A stretch of 64,000 nt of DNA from positions 7,656,608 to 7,720,607 of the forward strand of contig CM067075.1 of the NCBI GenBank assembly GCA_033980235.1, written 5' to 3'. This document shows, one piece after another, positions 61,717-64,000 of this stretch. The stretch is from Diadema setosum (taxonomy: Eukaryota; Echinodermata; Echinoidea; Diadematoida; Diadematidae). Under the pieces are notes generated by a model. It was not told where the DNA came from, did not search any database, and was given only the letters and a program-made list of their open reading frames with translations. How positions within the stretch are numbered: position 1 is the stretch's first letter; every line of letters starts with the position of its first letter. The translations under genes were made by a program, and so were the position numbers.

Positions 61717-62649
61717 CACAAACTTGTGTGCAAGTCTAATCATGGATGGACGAGATGTGTGTGAGAGAGAGCGCAAGCGGGCAGTTGACTCATTGAATTG
61801 TCGTCGTTACTGTTACGTGCAACTGACGTAGGCTAATGACCTTTGAGGCATAACATTTCGAAAGATCTGAAATCATAATTTCCTCTATTTTTTTTTCCTT
61901 GCAGGTTGCTATCACCGTGCTCCGGTTGTGCCAAACCTCATGGCTTTCACAACGCCTTGCCGCTCAACGAGGATCCCACTCTTTTCGCGGTAATTTCACG
62001 TTCCCTTTTGCTCTTCCGTTACAGTTTTGAGAGTTATGGCAATAAGAAAGTTAGTAATAACGATGATAATGATAACAACAATGATAATTATGATATGATG
62101 ACAGTCATCACTATTACTATTGTTCTTATTATAATTATTCTCATTCTTATTAATCTTCTTTTGCTGATGACGATGATGACGATGATAATTACCATTATCA
62201 TTGTTACTGTAATTATTATATATGTAATGTCACTCACGCGTCCTCTTTTATTGTCCTTAATCATCGATTCCGTGTTTTTTTTTTATATTATAATTCTTAT
62301 TACTCTTATGCTTTCCCCCCTGCTCTATTTCCTCATCGTCATCCTTCTTCAGTGGTTTTGTTGTTTCCTCTTTTTCTACTTTTCCTTCTCCTTCATCTTC
62401 TTGTGCTCCTATTTTCTGTTCTCCTCCCGCTTCTTTAAATGTTTCTCCTGTCTTCTTCTTCACGATCATTTCGTTTCTCTGCCCCTCCCCATCTCTCACT
62501 CTCCATTGTTGTGTCTACCATTAACCCCTGGTTACCTCTCATCCTTTTTTTTTTTCTACCAGTCCAAGCTGAATGACACCATCGTATCGGGGAACCTGGA
62601 CACCCCCGAAGGAGGCTTCGACGCTCTCATGCAGATCGCTGTGTGTCAG
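30564..62649 (+). CDS. Integrin beta subunit, 5' half (8 coding exons, continues past window)
   Basis: This gene encodes a single-pass cell-surface receptor subunit that pairs with an integrin alpha chain and binds extracellular matrix or cell ligands. The join 30564-30675, 40162-40253, 49779-49874, 56139-56223, 59218-59349, 60951-61047, 61905-61989, 62563-62649 gives 786 nt, or 262 codons. Every intron starts GT and ends AG, and phases (1,0,0,1,1,2,0,0) keep one frame. Visible parts in order: a signal peptide ending TANA; a PSI domain with seven cysteines; the start of the hybrid domain; and a beta-I domain with [33 protein letters not shown] and [13 protein letters not shown]. The MIDAS DxSxS motif is intact (DLSHS), so metal-dependent ligand binding is expected. 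The remaining beta-I, hybrid, EGF, transmembrane and tail exons lie beyond the window. Family assignment is certain; the paralogue is not resolved. Confidence 0.97.
31166..32199. mobile_element. ~1.03-kb inserted element, GCTCACCTGAGCC ... GGGTCTCTTG
   Basis: It begins GCTCACCTGAGCCAAAGGCT, contains CGTCGTGCGTCGTGCGT, and ends after an A run with GGACCCGCGGGTCTCTTG. TTTTTTA lies on both sides (31159-31165, 32200-32206) and fits a target duplication. From memory, elements with this type of 5' end are scattered through molluscan and other marine invertebrate genomes; class not established. No transposase or reverse transcriptase frame. Confidence 0.75.
31279..32100. repeat. Internal ~310-bp tandem units of the inserted element
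   Basis: Units start near 31279, 31601, 31908 and, shortened, 32084, each with 'ttcatcttcttcttgagaac', then 'atgggcaccatgcc' and 'cagggggcccca' blocks. The third unit lacks about 130 bp. Confidence 0.75.
32391..34429. other. Intron 1 segment with T and AT runs
   Basis: T-rich runs at 32570-32630 and an AT-rich microsatellite at about 33520-33620. Nothing else recognised, apart from a CACCTCCCTG motif at 34154-34163. Confidence 0.5.
34330..34346. repeat. Tiny AGCTCCAT hairpin, copy 4
   Basis: ATGGAGATAGCTCCAT: arms without a spacer loop. No clear flanking repeat. Confidence 0.4.
34430..34660. mobile_element. Palindromic TTAA element, family A copy 3 (truncated)
   Basis: The left arm 'caaagtttatttgatgaaaa' and right arm 'cattgcaaaacagattttca' match the other family A copies, and the tip has 'gtgggacccagcgggtcc'. 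Both outer ends are missing, and a poly-G run replaces the left end. Confidence 0.65.
34815..35181. mobile_element. TTAA element family D, copy 2
   Basis: TTAA at 34815-34818 and 35178-35181; ends AAAGGCATAATTTACC and GGTAAACTGGACCTTT. Same orientation as the 14.5 kb copy. Non-coding. Confidence 0.8.
35182..36882. other. Intron 1 segment, nothing recognisable
   Basis: No repeat family or coding signal identified. Confidence 0.4.
36883..37022. mobile_element. 140-bp hairpin element
   Basis: ATATTGACTGGCC...GAGGGAGGT and its complement (..GGCACCTCCC..GGCCAGTCAATAT) with a second internal stem (GCATATTGC / GCAATATG). Non-coding MITE-like. Confidence 0.6.
37024..37676. repeat. Possible inverted-repeat element with an internal duplication
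   Basis: 'attattacctatcc' near 37027 and 'ataggtaataat' near 37659 are inverted. Near its right side a 28-bp unit (TGACCTTTAACCCTGCAAAA and following) occurs twice in tandem at about 37577-37632. Contains the mini-hairpin at 37413. Confidence 0.4.
37413..37458. repeat. CAGGGAGGTGG mini-hairpin
   Basis: CAGGGAGGTGGGG.. and ..CCCACCTCC form an imperfect stem of about 11 bp around a purine/pyrimidine loop. Flanking repeats are not clear. Confidence 0.5.
38577..38933. mobile_element. TTAA element family D, copy 3 (inverted)
   Basis: TTAA at 38577-38580 and 38930-38933. Reverse complement of the copy at 34815-35181 along its whole length, in the opposite orientation. Confidence 0.8.
39607..39691. 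repeat. (TATG)n array
   Basis: TATG/TGTG tetranucleotide repeats in intron 1; small frames across it are artefacts. Confidence 0.95.
40162..40253 (+). CDS. Integrin beta exon: PSI domain, first five cysteines
   Basis: The acceptor is tttttacag at 40153-40161 and the donor gtgagt starts at 40254. The first two bases complete the codon left open by the previous exon (ACG, Thr). The 30 following codons include [18 protein letters not shown] and NCAWCTTD. The spacing C-C-C-C-x-W-C is the plexin-semaphorin-integrin (PSI) signature of the integrin beta N-terminus. In known integrins this domain packs against the hybrid domain and helps transmit activation. The exon ends in phase 0. Confidence 0.96.
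41784..41906. mobile_element. 123-bp hairpin element
   Basis: GGGGCACAGTTGAAATTATG and, inverted, CATAATTTTAACTGTGCTCC. An internal GATGTGAAAACC / GGTTTTCACATC stem surrounds AACTATGCCC / GGGCATAGTT. It may be the right end of a longer repeat starting near 41470. Confidence 0.65.
42165..42723. mobile_element. TTAA inverted-repeat element, family B copy 3
   Basis: TTAA at 42165-42168 and 42720-42723. Ends are AAAGGGAAGGTAAACCC and GGTTTATCTTCCCTTT. Arms share 'acacatcagtgaaagtttga' and 'aaagttatgaatttttaaag' in inverted orientation. Confidence 0.82.
42776..43258. mobile_element. Inverted-repeat element with AGCCCCGGAC blocks
   Basis: Ends AGCTTTTTACACT and AGTGTAAAAAGCC are inverted. CCCCGGAC/GTCCGGGG and TAGTCC(C/T)GTAC blocks recur in both orientations, and a C run at 43180-43201 sits at the centre of a CCTTAGCCCC stem. 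The similar block at 42724-42775 may be a related fragment. Confidence 0.55.
43472..43619. mobile_element. 148-bp hairpin element
   Basis: CCATGGCACACTATACGA and TCGTATAGTGTGCGATGG are inverted, and the stem continues through CGCACGACT..CCGACTTTGGATC to near the centre. Non-coding MITE-like. Confidence 0.7.
44171..44583. mobile_element. Palindromic TTAA element, family A copy 4
   Basis: Left end 'aaggaatggtacagttttgg' and right end 'ccaagactataccatcccct' are inverted copies, and the right end runs into TTAA at about 44579-44582. The internal arms match copies 1, 2, 3 and 5. The tip carries a 'cctaataaaaggtgggaccc' hairpin. Confidence 0.78.
45600..45970. mobile_element. Family B remnant, mainly right half
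   Basis: Contains the family centre (ccttaacataatatgtcag) and right arm ('cagaacttttgaatc', 'ctcaaacattcagtga', 'ctcaatccacattt'). The left arm is mostly missing. A 36-bp hairpin insertion lies at 45658-45693. Confidence 0.6.
45650..45701. repeat. CAGGGAGGTGG mini-hairpin inserted in a family B element
   Basis: TGATTTAC at 45650-45657 and 45694-45701 enclose a 36-bp hairpin with ends ACAGGGAGGTGG and CCACCTCCA. It is absent from the other family B copies. Confidence 0.65.
46050..46880. mobile_element. Family B remnant split by another TTAA element
   Basis: Family B right-arm sequence runs up to '..gccaaactttaa' at 46232 and resumes at 46790 with 'ttaaaaatccgtatagcttg' and 'ctcaaactctctg'. 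Uninterrupted copies read straight through ('aaaactttaaaaattcataa' near 42605). Confidence 0.7.
46229..46793. mobile_element. TTAA element family C, inserted into a family B remnant
   Basis: Bounded by TTAA at 46229-46232 and 46790-46793, with inverted ends AAAGGTAGGGAATCCC and GGTATCCCCTACCTTT. Removing it restores the continuous family B sequence with one TTAA. No coding frame of note. No second copy was seen in this window. Confidence 0.75.
48937..48970. repeat. (CA)n array
   Basis: Dinucleotide array in intron 2 next to a C-rich tract. Confidence 0.95.
49779..49874 (+). CDS. Integrin beta exon: end of PSI domain and linker
   Basis: The acceptor is ttattgcag (ends 49778) and the donor gtaacg starts at 49875, with phase 0 at both ends (32 codons). 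The peptide carries [14 protein letters not shown], which supplies the sixth and seventh PSI cysteines, then [17 protein letters not shown] is a potential N-glycosylation site. The order and spacing follow the RCDDL...GC segment of other integrin beta chains. The donor is weaker than the others, but the preceding and following exons fit only with this frame. An ATT/ATC-rich trinucleotide tract begins about 45 bases into the next intron. Confidence 0.93.
49925..50330. repeat. ATT/ATC/GTA trinucleotide tract
   Basis: Near-continuous triplets, with a pure ATT core at about 50022-50080. It yields long Ile-, Asn- or Tyr-rich frames on both strands that are not genes. Confidence 0.9.
50452..50811. 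mobile_element. Palindromic TTAA element, family A copy 5 (complete)
   Basis: Flanked by TTAA on both sides (50452-50455 and 50808-50811). Terminal inverted repeats are TTAAAGGGATTGTATAGT and ACTATGCCATCCCTTTAA. It folds almost end to end, with no coding capacity. TTAA flanks are the hallmark of piggyBac-type transposition; assignment to that superfamily is inference. Confidence 0.82.
51398..51482. repeat. (CT)n-(AT)n array
   Basis: CT array to about 51441 followed by AT array; abuts the inverted-repeat element at 51486. Confidence 0.95.
51486..51738. mobile_element. 253-bp inverted-repeat element (GAAGAGTTTGTT ends)
   Basis: Ends ATGAAGAGTTTGTTCGC..AAACCGATAAG and the inverted CTTATCGGTTTTTTCAAAC..AACTCTTCAT. 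TA dinucleotides lie outside. The inner part is AT-rich and non-coding. Confidence 0.75.
51827..51947. repeat. (GATA)n array
   Basis: Long GATA tetranucleotide array with one GATG interruption. Confidence 0.95.
52059..52098. repeat. 40-base T run
   Basis: Pure T homopolymer; could be the poly-A tail of a minus-strand retroposon, but no body was recognised. Confidence 0.9.
52617..52990. repeat. ACT/GCT trinucleotide array
   Basis: ACT triplets with two near-identical ~75-bp higher-order units, ending in about 14 GCT triplets (52949-52989). The 344-codon frame across it is an artefact. Confidence 0.92.
54416..54965. repeat. Poly-A run and TATC array
   Basis: A run at 54416-54443, and (TATC)n with TTTC and TACC variants at about 54822-54965. 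Confidence 0.92.
55731..56059. mobile_element. 329-bp inverted-repeat element (TAGGGAGCTTTAGATTT ends)
   Basis: TAGGGAGCTTTAGATTT and AAATCTAAAGCTCCCTA are perfect inverted repeats, extending to GCGGACG / CGTCCGC. TA at each end fits a Tc1/mariner-type target. It is GC-richer inside and non-coding, and lies 80 bp before the exon at 56139. Confidence 0.78.
56139..56223 (+). CDS. Integrin beta exon: N-terminal strand region of the hybrid domain
   Basis: The acceptor is cttcccgcag (ends 56138) and the donor gtaagt starts at 56224. It holds 28 codons plus one base. The peptide includes [19 protein letters not shown] and then KVRP. This matches the segment of integrin beta chains where the polypeptide enters the hybrid domain (the IxQxxPQ block). 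The opposite strand is also open here (56094-56339), which I read as a shadow frame. The exon ends in phase 1 and joins cg of the next exon to make a Thr codon. Confidence 0.94.
56224..59217 (+). other. Integrin beta intron 4 (about 3.0 kb)
   Basis: Phase 1 intron. It has a small hairpin at 56380-56462, a short GT/G tract near 57.58 kb and a C-rich stretch near 57.87 kb. Otherwise it is unremarkable AT-rich sequence with no recognisable coding segment. Confidence 0.9.
56380..56462. mobile_element. 83-bp hairpin element
   Basis: ATCAAAT..TTTTACTTGAATAA and TTATTCAAGTAAAA..ATTTGAT surround CTCGTGGGTCGCGAG, itself palindromic. Confidence 0.55.
59218..59349 (+). CDS. Integrin beta exon: entry into the beta-I domain, MIDAS loop
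   Basis: The acceptor is ttcaacag (ends 59217) and the donor gtaggt starts at 59350. Codons read [11 protein letters not shown] then [37 protein letters not shown] is the metal-ion-dependent adhesion site (DxSxS), and the following SDD lies where the adjacent-MIDAS aspartates fall in other beta chains, so metal binding is expected. The exon ends in phase 1. The intron that follows opens with a dense CTC/CTT tract that keeps this frame open for about 500 nt; that extension is not coding. Confidence 0.97.
59350..60950 (+). other. Integrin beta intron 5 (about 1.6 kb)
   Basis: Phase 1 intron. The first part is a pyrimidine-rich CTC/CTT tract (59399-59600) followed by more T/C-rich sequence and a C/CT tract near 60.0 kb. 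The second half shows nothing recognisable except one TGACGTCA octamer at 60537. Confidence 0.92.
59399..60032. repeat. Pyrimidine-rich CTC/CTT tract and C/CT tract
   Basis: Strand-asymmetric polypyrimidine sequence with CTC and CTT triplets (to about 59600), more T/C-rich sequence, and C/CT runs at 59986-60032. Confidence 0.9.
60951..61047 (+). CDS. Integrin beta exon: beta-I domain GFGSFV segment
   Basis: The acceptor is ccttgtag (ends 60950) and the donor gtaagt starts at 61048. The split codon makes Ala, then [31 protein letters not shown] and the first two bases of Lys. The [13 protein letters not shown] block is nearly invariant in integrin beta chains and forms a core strand of the von Willebrand A-like fold. 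The exon ends in phase 2 and the next exon supplies the missing g. Confidence 0.97.
61048..61904 (+). other. Integrin beta intron 6 (857 bp)
   Basis: Phase 2 intron. It contains a C/A tract and a long CA array at 61612-61715 and nothing else recognisable. Confidence 0.93.
61612..61715. repeat. C/A run and long (CA)n array
   Basis: C run, A run and about 38 CA units in intron 6. Confidence 0.95.
61905..61989 (+). CDS. Integrin beta exon: specificity-determining loop of the beta-I domain
   Basis: The acceptor is ttccttgcag (ends 61904); the donor gtaatt at 61990 is weak. The g at 61905 completes Lys. Codons then read [20 protein letters not shown] followed by NEDPTLFA. This is the specificity-determining loop, which in integrins shapes alpha pairing and ligand choice. 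Its disulphide loop is only C-x2-C here; human beta1 and beta3 have five and six residues between the cysteines. The exon ends in phase 0, and the following intron is a multiple of three with no in-frame stop. Confidence 0.94.
61990..62562 (+). other. Integrin beta intron 7 (573 bp, open reading throughout)
   Basis: Phase 0 intron of 573 nt (191 codons) with no in-frame stop between its donor and acceptor. Its translation is Asn/Asp-rich, then strongly hydrophobic, because the DNA is ATT/ATG-triplet rich followed by a pyrimidine-rich acceptor side. It is almost certainly intronic because the two flanking exons join seamlessly in the integrin sequence. Confidence 0.9.
62563..62649 (+). CDS. 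Integrin beta exon: SyMBS/LIMBS and MIDAS glutamate segment (last exon in window)
   Basis: The acceptor is a T-tract then ctaccag (ends 62562) and the donor gtgagt starts at 62650. It holds 29 codons in phase 0 at both ends: [32 protein letters not shown] and E of NLDTPE are the residues that coordinate the ligand-associated (synergistic) metal site and the MIDAS in known integrin structures, and all are kept. The next expected exon (the IGWRN...LLVFSTDAGFH block of other integrins) was not found before position 64000. Confidence 0.96.
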
Positions 62650-62677
62650 GTGAGTTGGCGTTACTCATAACACATTC

Positions 62678-62760
62678 TACTCCTTCTCCTCCTCCTCCTC
62701 CTCCTCCTACTCGTCGTCCTCCTCCTCCTATTCGTACTCGTCCTCCTCCTCCTCCTCCCT
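62678..62760. repeat. (TCC)n array
   Basis: TCC triplets just after the donor of the last exon. Confidence 0.93.
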
Positions 62761-63934
62761 CCTGAAATTTCTAAACAAGGTCGCAGAATGTCTTCCTAAT
62801 GTGTGTGTGTGGAGGGGGGGGGGGTGGGGGTGGGGGAGGAAGGGAATCAAGATACCTTGTCCATCATGCTTTGAACTTTCAAAGCACCGCACTTCCATCT
62901 TCAATATATTATTTTGTTTTGACTCTTTTTGTTTATATAGATAACTTTGTGTCCTATCTATAATTAATCTCTTTCTGAAATCGTACAGTATTTGAGTCAT
63001 TAAACAGTATTACATAAATCTAGAAGGGGAAGGGCGGGGTCCAGCTGCCCTTGCTGCACCCCCCCCCCCCCCCCCGTGTAGATGACAATAATATATCTTG
63101 TCTATGATCACGCTGAAGAAAAAACGGAGATGGAAAAGGTGAGCGACGACGAAAATAATTTTTATACATTTTTTTCCTTTCTACTGAATTATTCCAATTT
63201 CTTTACCACACATGGCAACCAGCGGCTTGCTCCACATTTTTCACATACATGCCGCTTTCCTCAGCTCTTGAAATGCTATACTTGGATATACGACATAGAG
63301 GGTTGTTACAAGATCTATCGAAAACACCAACAACCACCATTTCGTCGTTGCCATGGAGACAAATACGTCAGGTCTCCCGAAACGTGTTTGTCAGACAATG
63401 TGATCGGTAGGAAAAAATCTCCCAGGTGAGCTGTCTGCATGCGAGTTGTTACCATGGTTGTGTGCATAGACGTGTATTATAAACAGCTCTAAGGTTGTTT
63501 TGTAAGCCCACGTGGCTAGACGGCTGTTTTCTCTCTTTTACTGGTACACTATCGCACGCAGAAATAGCTGACTTTGTTGGGAGAGCATTATATCTGTTTA
63601 CTCTCTGTAAACCGTTTCCCTCGACTCCCGCCAGGCGTGCTCAGCTGTGATCATGTGAGGATATTGAATATGGATTTTCAGCAAACGCTATCTCTTGTCG
63701 TCGTCCAATTCTTCCCAAATTGGCGTTGCCATGGTGAAGTGTATTTTCTCTTTTTTCTCTCCAATGAGAGAGATTGTCTGCTCCTTTCGCCAAAGACAGC
63801 ATGAGTCCATATGCGAAATCAAAATGATGAATATTATTTATAAGAGCTTGTTTCGCCGCGTTAGTCAATACCATATATTGCCAAGATATTATTCGAGACC
63901 TTCCTGCCCCCTCTATCTTTCAGACACTAGCACA

Positions 63935-63964
63935 CAGACAGACAGACAGACACATACACACACG

Positions 63965-63995
<31 letters not shown>

Positions 63996-64000
63996 ACACG
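63935..64000. repeat. (CA)/(CAGA) array at window edge
   Basis: CAGA units then CA units running off the window end. Confidence 0.9.

Larger units (their letters stand above)
62650..64000 (+). other. Integrin beta intron 8, partial
   Basis: Starts with gtgagt. It contains a TCC array (62678-62760), G and C homopolymer stretches and a CA array at the window edge. No next integrin exon is visible. Confidence 0.85.

Noticed and set aside
61906..62670. 254-codon frame read as one unspliced exon
   Set aside because: It contains two real integrin exons with good borders; the middle has no integrin similarity. Kept only as a finding on possible retention.

Overview
This is an AT-rich, repeat-dense eukaryotic window, most likely from a marine invertebrate deuterostome. 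An echinoderm is the best guess, an inference from the dispersed repeat style, the long introns and the divergence of the one recognisable gene. There are no bacterial features, rRNA genes, convincing stand-alone tRNA genes or CRISPR arrays. Almost all long open frames are microsatellite translations.

One protein-coding gene is clear: the 5' half of an integrin beta subunit on the + strand. Eight coding exons (30564-30675, 40162-40253, 49779-49874, 56139-56223, 59218-59349, 60951-61047, 61905-61989, 62563-62649) join with consistent phases and GT/AG borders to give 262 codons. They encode a signal peptide, a PSI domain with all seven cysteines, the first part of the hybrid domain, and the beta-I domain as far as the conserved [11 protein letters not shown] segment. 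The rest of the gene lies beyond position 64000. The first coding exon has a good acceptor at its 5' side, so at least one untranslated exon and the promoter lie further upstream and were not located.

Regions. 1-30407: intergenic DNA and/or a 5'UTR intron, filled with miniature inverted-repeat elements, a probable tRNA-derived SINE, a LINE-like 3' tail and many simple repeats. 30408-64000: the integrin gene, with three long introns (about 9.5, 9.5 and 6.3 kb) loaded with the same repeats, then shorter introns through the beta-I domain.

The richest signal is in the non-coding part. At least four families of short elements sit between TTAA tetranucleotides, the target of piggyBac-type transposases, and several are long palindromes. 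One of them (46229-46793) has landed inside another, so the empty site can be read. A roughly 1.03 kb element has interrupted the second unit of a tandem duplication in intron 1. A 330-bp foldback near 20.4 kb is built from small palindromes. Two families of very small hairpins, one ending CAGGGAGGTG and one built on AGCTCCAT, recur at separate sites, and several copies are flanked by 5-8 bp direct repeats. Intron 7 of the integrin gene is open and in frame throughout (573 nt).
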